DNA of 12,384 nt from Flammula alnicola (GCA_015499995.1 JADNRV010000814.1:1-12384), one strand, 5' to 3'; numbered from the stretch's first letter, positions 1-8,668 are shown. Notes: generated from the sequence alone by a model not told the origin. Translations and numbers: made by a program.

Positions 1-239
1 CTTTGATGACTGTGTCACGAATGGGTCACATCATTGATTCAAACGTCAGAACCGCTTCAAGACCGCTTGTCATCAACTCTCACTTCCTTCATGCTCCCCA
101 TGTCCTCCCCTTACACTCGACATACCTGCTCTTCTCTACAGATTATCCACATATTCTATGGCTCTGGCTCCCCCGCAACTCGCAGCATGCAGGCTTAGGC
201 TTAGACTATCATAAGGATGGACTTTGAATGATCTATACA

Positions 240-633
240 ATATTGGGGAGTTGAAACTCACCGTCGCAATATCGTTGCGACCGTTCCTTGATTTTATCGC
301 TTTTTCAATGGATTTTGCAGGTCTTTTTCTCCACAAAACACAGAATAGTCTAACCCTCGGGCCCTCAATAGTGTGTTTCTCTTGAATTTCATCGAGATAT
401 AGTGTAGGATTTGTATCCAAGAGGGATGATATATAATTTAACATTGACATGTCAAGGATGTGAGGGTGGCCAGAGCGGTGTGCATGAGGATTAACTTGGC
501 CATACTCGTGGTAGAGTGCGAGGATCTTGTAGACTGCTCTCTGTGCAGCCGGTAAGCTCAACAATCTCTCGAGCACCTTTTACTGCTCAAAATGCCAGAC
601 AACTATGCATTCGCGCAGCTCTTCTGAGATCAT
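240..633 (-). pseudogene. Tc1/mariner-like transposase, 5' (DNA-binding) fragment
   Basis: Reading the minus strand from an ATG at 633-631 gives MISEELRECIVVWHFEQ, then an in-frame TAA (plus 580-582). The same frame continues with a helix-turn-helix-like stretch (AVYKILALYHEYGQVNPHA) and the block HILDMSMLNYISSLL...NPTLYLDEIQE. From family knowledge this order (ISxELRxxIVxWxxE, a VYxILxxYxEYGxV helix, then LLxxNPTLYLDEIQ) is the N-terminal DNA-binding part of fungal Tc1-like DDE transposases. Past roughly codon 90 the similarity fades (RPAKSIEKAIKSRNGRND may match the ERNE region) and no DDE catalytic domain is visible before the window edge. The element is therefore inactive: premature stop, drifted sequence and no catalytic part. 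I saw no clear terminal inverted repeats. The family call is reasonably safe; the 3' limit near 240 is a guess. Confidence 0.62.
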
Positions 634-970
634 TGGTGTAGCATCGAGAGAACGTCAAATCTATCAGTATCTCACGATCGAGGCGTGACAACCTTTTTTG
701 TACATATGCAAATCTGTACAAACAAGCTCACGCAAGATGAACTGAACGAATTTATGCAAGACCCTGTAAATTGGTGATAACACCCCTCATCTGACCACAG
801 GAACAGGATCACGAATTTTCCATCTCTCTTTCGGCAGCTATCTCGTGCGCCGACTGCCAGTGCGGGCCTATTTACGGTATTTATCCAAGCCAACATCGTC
901 AACTCCAAGTCTCTAATTTTTTCCTCACATTTCTCGTCAACCAAAATACCTCAGCTAAGTAATCTATGTG
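634..970. other. Intergenic region upstream of the APH-like kinase
   Basis: About 340 bases separate the transposase relic from the APH-like start codon. The region must hold the APH-like promoter, but I see no clear TATA box. The one structured element is the inverted repeat at 697-722. A 90-codon minus-strand open frame at 672-944 begins at a non-ATG codon, matches nothing I know and is best treated as chance. Confidence 0.4.
697..722. repeat. Perfect 8-bp inverted repeat with 10-nt spacer
   Basis: TTTGTACA at 697-704 is mirrored exactly by TGTACAAA at 715-722 around the AT-rich spacer TATGCAAATC. It lies about 250 bp upstream of the APH-like start codon. A dimeric regulator site is possible, but an 8-bp match is also plausible by chance in AT-rich DNA. 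Confidence 0.3.
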
Positions 971-1946
971 ATGACAACAATGAAATGCGATCCGCCTCCT
1001 TTCCGTGAGTAATTTTTTGGTCAATCTTTGTCAACGATAACAATTAACCTGTGATTTAGAATCTTACTATCCATCCCCGCTATACAGTGGCCCTCTCTGG
1101 AAACATGTTTGGAACGGGCCCATTTTCAGGAGCCTATATCGCTGGTGTTTCCGAAAGCTTGTGCCTCTCCTTCAGTGGTATGGCAAGCGTCACTATCCAA
1201 ATTATGAGAGTCGATACATATCTCGTCTTACGGACCGACTTGTCCTAAAGACGTCCTATGTCGACTACGCAGAAGCGAATAACTTATGCTTCATCCGTGA
1301 CAATACCTCCATTCCAGTACCCCGAGTCTACGACGTCTGGGACAATGGAGCAGGAGCGGTTTCAATTCTCATGGAATGGATTGATGCCATACCATTACGC
1401 GATTGCTGGGAGACCTTGACAAAAGAGGAGAAGCACAAGATTGCTCAGAAACTTCGAGGATACGTTGACCAACTACGCAGTCTTCAACAACCTGCTGATC
1501 AACTGGGCTGGGTCGGGCCACCCGATGGATCCAAATTATTTAGCACCCTTGTGCTCAGTCGTCCTTGTGGACCGTTTGCCTCTGAGAAACTCTTCAACGA
1601 GTTCCTTCTGTCGCGCGTGGAAGAATTTATGTGGGAGCCGGGCGCGAAAGCACAAGCCGACGCTATTAAAGCTAAGATGCGCGACGACCACCATATTGTC
1701 TTTACACACGGCGACCTTGGCGGCCGAAATATTCTTATTGATGCCAATGCAAACGTAGCCGCCCTTATCGACTGGGAGATGGGAGGATGGATGCCTGAGT
1801 ATTGGGAATATGTTAGTTCTGCGAGCCTGAGCCCCACGCACGATTATTGGATTCCATTCGCTGAACAAATAACATATGTTGACGAAGCAGCGATGCAAAC
1901 CATGGTGCTAGATTTTTGCGAAATTCATGGACAGGGACTCTGGTAG
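971..1946 (+). CDS. Aminoglycoside phosphotransferase (APH)-family kinase-like protein
   Basis: This is a two-exon gene. Exon 1 is 971-1004 (ATG at 971, a second ATG at 980). The intron is 1005-1059 (GTGAGT...TTTAG, 55 nt) and exon 2 is 1060-1946, giving 306 aa. The upstream exon is needed because the long exon-2 frame has no ATG near its start; the spliced frame adds MTTMKCDPPPFQSYYPSPLY. Kinase-fold landmarks are a VLK lysine (about K75) and partner Glu in AEANN (about E84), a hinge-like ILMEWID (about 114-120), the Brenner loop HGDLGGRN (H228, D230, N235) and the Mg-binding D249 in LIDWEMGGW, followed by MPEYWEY. From family knowledge, WExxGWxPEYWEY after the metal Asp is typical of a large basidiomycete APH group of unknown substrate. 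Antibiotic resistance should not be inferred; small-molecule phosphorylation is only the fold-level expectation. The frame is intact. Confidence 0.88.
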
Positions 1947-2104
1947 TGACTAGTACATAGTAATATGACAAATGTTATATCGATTCCATGCCTCATGCAA
2001 GCTAGTACTGGCTAGGTCGTAACTGTGACATCCCACGTAGAGGGCGAAGATAAAGTCGAATGTCAGGTGGGGGTGAAAATAGGAGTAGACAGGATTGCAG
2101 ACCT

Positions 2105-2346
2105 CTAAGTACTACGATCACTCTTCGCCAACTTTGCGGTTAGTTCTTCCTTCGTTGGTGTTTGCACGTTGTAACCGTTTTCTTTCAGCATCGCCAGGCT
2201 ACCGATAGTCCAATCTTGGCAATTCCATAATACATTCCCTTTCACAATGGGCACGTTCTTGAGTAACACCACTATTGCATCGTATGCGCCAACTGGGATT
2301 GTGCCGACTTCAACTTTGCTCAAGTACGTTGCTGATCTGATTGGAT
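2105..2346 (-). pseudogene. 3' remnant of an unrecognised fungal gene (WNCQDW motif)
   Basis: A minus-strand frame runs from the join at about 2346 to a TAG at 2107-2105. It reads YLSKVEVGTIPVGAYD, then VPIVKGNVLWNCQDWT, then a helical KENGYNVQTPTKEELTAKL tail. Composition and the WNCQDW block look like real protein, and I associate this pattern with C-terminal parts of uncharacterised basidiomycete proteins, but I cannot name the family. There is no plausible ATG. Upstream the frame runs straight into the isocitrate lyase/PEP mutase pseudogene in a different phase. The piece is therefore a truncated fragment, not a free-standing gene, unless TTG at 2323 were used as a start, which is unlikely in a eukaryote. 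Confidence 0.4.
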
Positions 2347-2351
2347 CGACC

Positions 2352-3094
2352 CGCCCGAACGCGAGTGAGGAATTCCTCTCGCGAGACCACCTATTTTCCT
2401 AGTAGATGCCCACATCGCTTGGTAGGCTGCACCTGGTCTTCAATGTGGAGCGCAGCTACACCGACCCGGGCATACTGTTTTACTGTACGAGCGACCATAG
2501 CTGGCCCACCGAATCTGTGGCGGAATGTGAGATATTGTCACAAAGGGAAATAGGTTTTATGGACACAAACCCAGTATCGGCATCGGCAATGACGGGGGTC
2601 GTAGGATCAAGGCTGCAAACCATTTCAGCAGCCTACATATGACAACGTTAGTCAATATAAATCAGCAAAGCGTTGACGAGCTTACCTGGACAAAGTCGTT
2701 CAATGCGGCAATCGCAAGGTCGGGCTGACCGAGTCGAGATGCTGTTGTTGCAGCACCGCTAAATGTCGCGGGTGCAGTTTAGATTAAGGACATAGTAGAC
2801 AAGAAGGAGGATGACCTTTGACACAAGCAGGAGAAACCCGCTTCCAGAGCGCATCGTGCGCTGATGCCATCACATCACAGATGCCTGGCGCAACCTATAC
2901 TTATACAACTTTGTCGGGAATGGCATGGTTTGAAAACAACAAAAATTGCGCACCACAATTCCCGGACGGGCAAGCATTTGACGCAACCGGATTGCAGGAT
3001 TCGTGGATAAAGGGCCATCCAAAAATATTTTCGGATCGAGACGAGCGTTGTAATAAACAGCTTTGGTAACATTGATATGACTTTGTTGATCCAT
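2352..3094 (-). pseudogene. Isocitrate lyase/PEP mutase superfamily enzyme, truncated pseudogene
   Basis: Five exons are readable on the minus strand: 3094-2954, 2894-2816, 2758-2686, 2632-2571 and 2514-2352. The introns are 59, 57, 53 and 56 nt with GT/AG ends. The spliced reading carries family signatures in order: RLRQMLARPGIV, APGICD, GAATTASRLGQPDLA, VIADADTGFGG (Mg-binding aspartates), LHIEDQ and the catalytic-loop motif KRCGH. From family knowledge this matches the methylisocitrate lyase/carboxy-PEP mutase group, C-C or P-C bond lyases acting on 2-oxo acids. Lesions: a tandem TGTGA duplication (2870-2874, 2875-2879) shifts the frame in exon 2; a TAG (2391-2393) sits after HLLGK where the family usually has Gln (CAG); and similarity ends after VVSREEFLTRVRA at 2352, so about half the barrel is missing. 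The ATG at 3094 is the likely start. The superfamily call is firm; the exact substrate class is not. Confidence 0.82.
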
Positions 3095-3168
3095 GAAGTG
3101 CTGATATTTCTACCCCAGCTCCATCTTCCGCTCCCTTACGCAATCTATACACTGGTTTGAGTCGAACC
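3095..3168. promoter_or_regulatory. 74-bp divergent intergenic region (putative shared promoter)
   Basis: The likely starts of the PEP mutase-like pseudogene (minus, 3094) and the FunK1 kinase (plus, 3169) are only 74 bp apart, head to head. Any core promoter for FunK1 must lie here or inside the pseudogene's first exons. The FunK1 ATG has a favourable context (A at -3, G at +4). No classic TATA box is visible; CTATAC near 3145 is the nearest AT-rich match. The promoter role is inferred from position. Confidence 0.35.
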
Positions 3169-6100
3169 ATGGAGAAAGAAACTGCTGAGGATGTCAAAGA
3201 AGCAGTGGAGCGCGACTTTCAAATGCATTGTCGCGTCGCAGAAACCGATGCGTTGATGGCCAAATTGCTACCGGTACCAGACTCCGTTATCACCAAGGTA
3301 CTCAAGAAGATGGAGGTGAATTGCTGCTATGTGGCTGGAAAGTGGAAAGCCTTTCCGTCACCAAATGCTGCCCAGAAAGAGGAGGAGGTGTACAAGGCCT
3401 TCATCAGCGTCGCCAATGCTATCCGTGAAGCAGCGGAAGAAGTAATGAAAGAGGAAGGCAGCTCCCATGAGCGCCTGGGTGCTAACGAATGGGTGGACTA
3501 CCATTCAAGGACGCCGATATCCCAAGATACAGATGGTGCACCCATACGCCCAGATGCCCTCCTTGCCTTGCTTGCCTTGCTTGGTCTGAAGCAGCAGGTT
3601 GAGAAAATGGAATCAGCCAGAGCCAAGGTAAAAGTCTCGTTCCGTTCTAAGATTTTTTAATGCTGAGTTCCCGCAGAAGCAGGAGTCGAAGGCGACTACT
3701 TCGAAGGTGCCGACTTCAATCTTCGCAATTGTGAGCGAACAAACTGACTCCATATCACAGTTGGCCGTTTGGTGGCTTCAAATAGTCGCGGTAGTTGAAA
3801 TGAAGCGATCGAATACCGAGGACTGGAAGGATCTCGTTAAACAACTCATTGGCTACCTGCGCCGTATTCTCCGCGAGCAACTTGATCGAAGATTTGTCTT
3901 TGGTTTCACCCTAGGACCATCTCAGTTGAATGTGTGGATGCACGATCGTTCCGGCGTTCTAGGAACGGCCAAATCGATAAACATCCATAAAGTAAGGTTG
4001 TTTTATGTCCTTTGAAATGGGAGTTGACGTCTGCTTCGTAGGATCCAAGCAATTTTATCCGCCTAATCTCCGCTTTCGTTGTCCTCTCCCCCGATAAACT
4101 TGGTTTTGATCCTGACATAAAGTTATATTTATCACCAGGCATCGTCATACCGTCATACCGGCTTGACAGTGACAGGGAGGCATATTCCACAAATCCCTAC
4201 GATACGAAATGGGTCATCAAGTTCAGCAACGGCAAGGAGTATTTGACGGTCAAAACTTTGAGCATTGCTCGCGCCGGAATTATGCGCGGTAGAGGGACGC
4301 TTACGTGGGTCGTGGTTCCTTATCGTCCAGGACTATCATCGGCAGCTAGCCAAGCATCGCGAAGTCCCCAACAAGATACGAACTCAACCCTCGAATTGCT
4401 GAGAGAAGCACCACAGGTTATTTTACTCATTTCATCCCTTGCTTGCTTTCTTACCGACATTCATTCCCAGATTTTCGTTCTAAAGCAGACATGGCGACCT
4501 CTGGATAGCACAAGCGAAGACTACTACCATCAATTCGCAAAGGGGCCTGAAAGCAACTTCGTAGGTGCGATACGTCATTGGGAGGACGTGAAGATCAATG
4601 GCGAGAAAGATGACACGGGTAAATTGATCCGACAAAGCTTGGACGCAAATCCGCCTCCCACTGCAGCAGGCAGTAAGCGTAACAGGGATGAGAATCAGGA
4701 ACCACACCTTCACGTTTACTGCACGGATGAAAACGAGATTGGATCATTCTGGGTGGAACATGCTAGAGAACCGGTCTTCCGAATTCGGACGAGAATCCTC
4801 TTGTCGACATATGGATGGCCTCTCAAATATTTCAGTACACTCAGGGAGCTGCTCCGTGTACTTCGAGGCGCTATTCAAGGTGCTTCTCAGTTCTGTGCAT
4901 CTTCCAGGGCCTGTTTCACCTCGACATACAGGCCACAAAGATCTCTACGTCAACGGCGTTCTCCATCGAGATATAAGTCCAGGAAATATCCTTATCGAAT
5001 GGAATCCTGGGGCTAAGATCACGCCAGCCAAGTCTAGCGGCCGTCTCATTGACCTAGACCATGCCAAGGATGGCAGGAAGGTCGAAGACCGTCGTTCTAA
5101 CACTGACCAAATACTTGATTCCGACGACCTTCATATCGCGGCCCTCAGCATTGCTTCTGAATTCAAGAAAAACACCAAGGTTCCACCTGGTCAATTCAGA
5201 ATCCAAGAGGATGTCATCCTCCGAGCATTCGAGGTATACCCATCCAGTATACGTTGCCAGGTTTATGTGGTCGACGCAATTCAACATGCTCTAAATTTCA
5301 ATCATCATCCCGGGGACGGCACTTGGTCTTGCATGACCCTTAATTGGAAACAAATAGTTTGGCCAGTTTACCATCCATCTGGTCGTCTACTTATTTTCTT
5401 ATCCTAACCAGGTTGAAAAACTTTATGAATTTGAATCAGACGAACGGGAACATGGGTCACTGAGAACAGTACGTATTACACTCTGTTTATCACTCGCCAC
5501 ACTAACAACGTAGACAGGGCACACCACCATATACCAGTGGTGAAATTCTGTCTGACACATCCTATTTTACACATGAAAAGGTGTACCATGACGCCGTGCA
5601 TGACCTTGAGTCATTTTTCTGGGTGCTTGTCCAGATATGCTTGACTCGGAAAGGACCAGGAGGTGAACGCCGAGAAGAACTCACCGTCGACCTGAAGGAC
5701 GTGTCCGCAATAGACAATGAAAGGTATCAGCAACTTCGGATTGTGGTGTGGTGTGTTTTTGAAAGCGACTTCGGTCGCCTTCGTGACAACAAAGAACACA
5801 TCTTCAGAGCCTCTGAAATTTTCGAGCGGTATATTTTAAGTAATCTTCACTCTTACTTCGACCCTCTCAAACCACTCATGTCGGAATGGTTTAACCTACT
5901 AAGACTTGCTCATACTCATCGTGGACTCGAATACCGTGCTGTCCATGACCGTGTCCTCGCAATCCTCGACGGGGTATTGGGCTCCGAAGATTCTGAGCTA
6001 GATGTCTTGAACGAGGCAGGGCTGCAAGTGCTCAAAACCCGTGAACAGGATAGTATGTATAGCTCAGATCACGCAAAACACAAACAAAGCGATCATTAGT

Positions 6101-6259
6101 GATTCGAATATTACAACCGACTGGGAGACATCCCCTCAAGGAACATCGAATGAATCTCAACCTTACAGAATCCCGATGTCCCCTCCTGATTCACCGTCTC
6201 CACGTCCAACAGCCAAGAGGATGAAAGCAGAACCCCGAACGCTGGATGGTGCTACGTGA
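3169..6259 (+). CDS. FunK1-type fungal protein kinase
   Basis: The gene model has exons 3169-3627, 3677-3991, 4042-4416, 4471-4879, 4932-5356, 5412-5468 and 5518-6052, plus a short last exon ending near 6259. Introns are 49-55 nt. The product is roughly 870 aa. Landmarks: N-terminal FunK1 region with WVDYHSRTPIS and RPDALLALLALLGL (about 115-145); VVEMK (E194, K196) before the GYLRRIL..FGFTL helix/strand; DRSG; IMRGRGT glycine loop (about 338-344); VLKQTWRP lysine (K388); RVLRGAIQGHKDLY leading into HRDISPGN (D533, N538); metal Asp in LIDLDHAK (D560); and HDLESFFWVL (about 708-717). From family knowledge these define FunK1, a eukaryotic-protein-kinase-like family of unknown substrate, expanded in Agaricomycetes. 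The frame is uninterrupted across all exons. The 3' end is unsure: without splicing the frame stops at 6099. A GTATGT donor at 6053 suggests one more intron, and the Ser/Pro-rich tail up to 6259 (PPDSPSPRPTAKRMK) looks genuine, but the acceptor that fits the phase (6089) gives an unusually short 37-nt intron. Confidence 0.88.
3562..3579 (+). repeat. In-frame tandem 9-bp repeat in FunK1 exon 1
   Basis: CTTGCCTTG occurs twice back to back (3562-3570 and 3571-3579) and a partial copy follows. It encodes the repetitive LLALLALLGL stretch. Because the unit is three codons long it leaves the frame intact and could vary in copy number between strains. Confidence 0.55.
4417..4470 (+). other. FunK1 intron of 54 nt, stop-free and a multiple of three
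   Basis: The intron has GTTATT at the donor, TTCCCAG at the acceptor and a possible CCGAC branch region. It contains 18 sense codons with no stop, so retention would insert a hydrophobic 18-residue segment between the glycine-loop region (GRGT) and the VLKQTW lysine strand without a frameshift. Spliced removal gives the better family match, so constitutive splicing is the likelier case. Confidence 0.5.
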
Positions 6260-6560
6260 AATGGTTTTTAGTGTTTGTCATGATGTCATGTAAGTAATGT
6301 TCAATATTACTTGAAGTACCTACTGCATCCTTTCAACTGGAAATTCAGAATCTGACATTAACATTCCAAGGTATTAAGTTGTATGTATTGGTTAAGATTC
6401 TCAATATTTGGTAGGAATCCCTCGGAATCATAATCCGAAAGACGAAGAAAGAAGTCTATCGTAGTAAAAGAATTATTTCGAGAGGCAGCAACACTCATCC
6501 GTGGCCTTGCCAGTACTCAGGAGGTACGCATCCCTAAGCTACATCAGCAAATTTAAAAAC
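6260..6560. other. Convergent 3' intergenic region between FunK1 and nagA
   Basis: These 301 bases hold the 3' ends of two convergent genes. There is a possible stem-loop at 6292-6312: AAGTAAT pairs with ATTACTT across the 7-nt loop GTTCAAT. The rest is AT-rich with no open frame I would call a gene and no clear polyadenylation hexamer for either strand. Confidence 0.4.
6292..6312. repeat. 7-bp perfect stem-loop downstream of FunK1
   Basis: AAGTAAT (6292-6298) and ATTACTT (6306-6312) are perfect inverted copies around a 7-nt loop, about 35 bp past the likely FunK1 stop. It could be an RNA 3'-UTR hairpin for either convergent transcript, or chance in AT-rich sequence. Confidence 0.25.
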
Positions 6561-8668
6561 TCAGTTCTTTTTCGCCCATGCTTCCTTTCCCTTGACCCAG
6601 GTGCTGAGAACAATGCCCTGCCTGTCCAAGACAACAAGGTCCGCATGAGCTCCTGGACGAAGGGTTCCTTTCTTGTTCTCAATCCCCAAACATCTGCTCG
6701 ATCATGTGTGGTTAGCAAACTTTAGAAAGAAAAAATTCAAGTCTGATGATGACGAACTTGGCAGGGTTGTAGGTGGCACATTTAATGGCTTCGCCTAGAG
6801 AACATCCTGTAAACCGCGAAAAGTTTCGAACGCATTTATCGAGAGTGACAACGCTGATAGAAGTTAGGGTTAGCAACCAGGTCTTGGAAAAATCAAAGGA
6901 AAAAGATCAAGGATAATGGACACAGGATAGATCCACTTGGATAACGATGAGAAGACAAATTAGGACTGACCTTCCTGCAAGTGTCGTTGTGCCTTCAATG
7001 TAAAGGCTTTCACCTTTCTTGAAGAAACGCTTTCCATCCCGCCATTCATGAACGCCATCTTGGAGATTTGGGTCAAGGATTTTCATTGCTGACGACGAGG
7101 CAATGCAATCAACAAAGACATTTTCACTGGATGAATGGAGCTTACCATCCGTAATAAGAATACACCTCTCAGGGAAGGAGGAATAGGCCAACTAAATAGG
7201 GAGCTTTAGACAAGACAGGTTTGTCAATACCACAAAGGAGTACGTACCCTCACGGAATTGGGGTGACAATGGATCCCGTCTACAATCAACCCATAGTACG
7301 GACGCTCAAATGCCATATCCGCAACTTGTCCCTTGTCAAGGTGCAAACTGAGTCTACTTTCCTTTCGAGTTGGAGGGTTAAGGTTAGAGGGCGTAGTGGT
7401 GCCGCTCAGCGGAATATCTTTCCGCTTAGGAGAAATGTCAAACGCTTCTGAGGATGCTGGAGGCGAGGAGGGTTCATGCTGGATAGATTTGTTGTTGGGA
7501 AGACCGGCTGATGCAAGCTCCAAGGGCGATAAGGGATCGGTTAAAGTACATGGAAGGTGTGAGGTAATAGGGATGGCTGGGGAAGATACGTAAGGAGAAG
7601 CTCCTAGCAAGCCAATGATAGATGGATCGCGATGGTGCAATTGAGGCATCGCATTGAAAAGGTGCGTAATTAGGCGGGCACCATTTTGTACAGCCCGTGC
7701 TGCGACCTCGGTACTTGCAACACTGAGGAAAAAGTTAATTACTGTCAAGACCTTCAAATAAGTTGCAAACCTGTGTCCGATAGAGAATACTATTCCCCTC
7801 TTATTCAATTCGTCCATTGCCTTCATCACTCCGGAATTTCGGGTGCAGCGGTGATGACTCTAACGGCGGGATTCTGAGACCCAGGCATCATCCAATCTTC
7901 GGTCTCGACTAGGTTTACAGAGCCATAAACATCTTCAAACGACTTGAATCCTTCTAGAGCGGGTAACAGATATGCCGGTGCATGAGCTCCACGTTTCGTG
8001 AGGTCGATGAACGGGCCTTCGGCGTGCCATCCCAACAGTGTGGCAGAAGTTGGAGTTGAGAAAGGTTTAAGGAGACTTAATAGCTTAGGATACTTTGATT
8101 TCTCTGCGTCTATCGTAAAACCGATGAGTCTGTGGCTTTGTAGCAAAGGCTAGGCCTACGATTATAGTGGGCAACAGTCTAATAACCAGAAAGTGAGTTT
8201 CGGTTAATTTCACGCAGAATTTGCGGACTACATACGAAGTCACTCCTGTTTCGATTATCCTCTCAGCGACCATCTGCATGCCCTGTCGGTATGCCTCGTC
8301 ATCGTCCTCGTACACTGAAAAGTCGAAGCCGTAGGCCCCATTTATCTGGATGTCTAAGAAGCCTGGACTGTTCAAGGCAAAAAAACATGAAAGCTCAGAA
8401 TGATGAAACTTCTTGGACAAGAAACTCACCTCAATATATTTCCTCCAATATCAATAATCCTGTCGGGTCGCTCTCTACGCAGGTAGAAGGTTTTCTGGGT
8501 CCTGAAATGAGCGCCAAGATGAGATAACAATAAATTACAGAAGTACACACTTGAGCGTCCAAGATCAGACACGCGTTTCATCTACCCATAAATCCTTCTC
8601 GACGATACTACCGTCCTCCTGGGGAGTAAGCAATTGGTGAAGCATATAAGACCGTTGGTGGAAGTCAT
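6561..8668 (-). pseudogene. nagA: N-acetylglucosamine-6-phosphate deacetylase (NagA/DAC1), frameshifted
   Basis: The enzyme removes acetate from GlcNAc-6-P, giving GlcN-6-P in cytosolic amino-sugar/chitin catabolism. Ten exons on the minus strand fit: 8668-8551, 8494-8430, 8367-8236, 8178-8160, 8101-7771, 7722-7248, 7191-7146, 7088-6971, 6853-6758, 6693-6561. Nearly all junctions use good GT/AG sites. Signatures of the amidohydrolase family: PGFLDIQING (about 63-72), WHAEGPF (metal-binding E140), SIGHS (H222), ITHLFNAM (H243), HHRDP, VDGIHCHPNS and LITDAMKI (catalytic D396), ending at a TGA at 6563-6561. Full length would be about 511 aa. A Ser/Pro-rich insert of about 95 residues (about 266-360) sits between the GLLG and FERPYYG blocks. 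The frame is broken by three one-base losses: at the G run 8621-8624, near 8566, and near 7829-7834 (PEIP to MKAMDEL). Without those, all phases fit. Either a young pseudogene or sequence errors in a working gene. The family call is very firm. Confidence 0.88.
7723..7770 (-). other. nagA intron of 48 nt, stop-free and a multiple of three
   Basis: The minus-strand donor GTTTGC and acceptor CCTCAG bound a 48-nt intron with no stop codon. Splicing recreates the metal-site SIGHS block (AG joined to T gives Ser). Retention would keep the frame but insert 16 residues right after the histidine, probably inactivating the enzyme. Confidence 0.6.

Noticed and set aside
672..944. 90-codon minus-strand open frame upstream of the APH-like gene
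   Set aside because: Starts at a non-ATG codon, has no recognised motif and lies antisense to the likely promoter and 5' UTR region.
1441..1898. Overlapping open frames on both strands inside the APH-like exon 2
   Set aside because: They are shadows of the intact kinase frame, without motifs of their own.
971..1946. Antibiotic-resistance gene
   Set aside because: The APH fold is shared by large fungal families of unknown substrate; nothing points to aminoglycoside resistance.
2341..2642. Plus-strand open frames opposite the PEP mutase-like pseudogene
   Set aside because: The minus strand reads a clear enzyme family here, so the plus-strand frames are shadows.
6864..6876. Telomere-like TTAGGGTTAG on the plus strand
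   Set aside because: On the minus strand this is the pyrimidine-rich end and CTAAC branch-site region of a nagA intron; two chance repeats, not a telomere tract.
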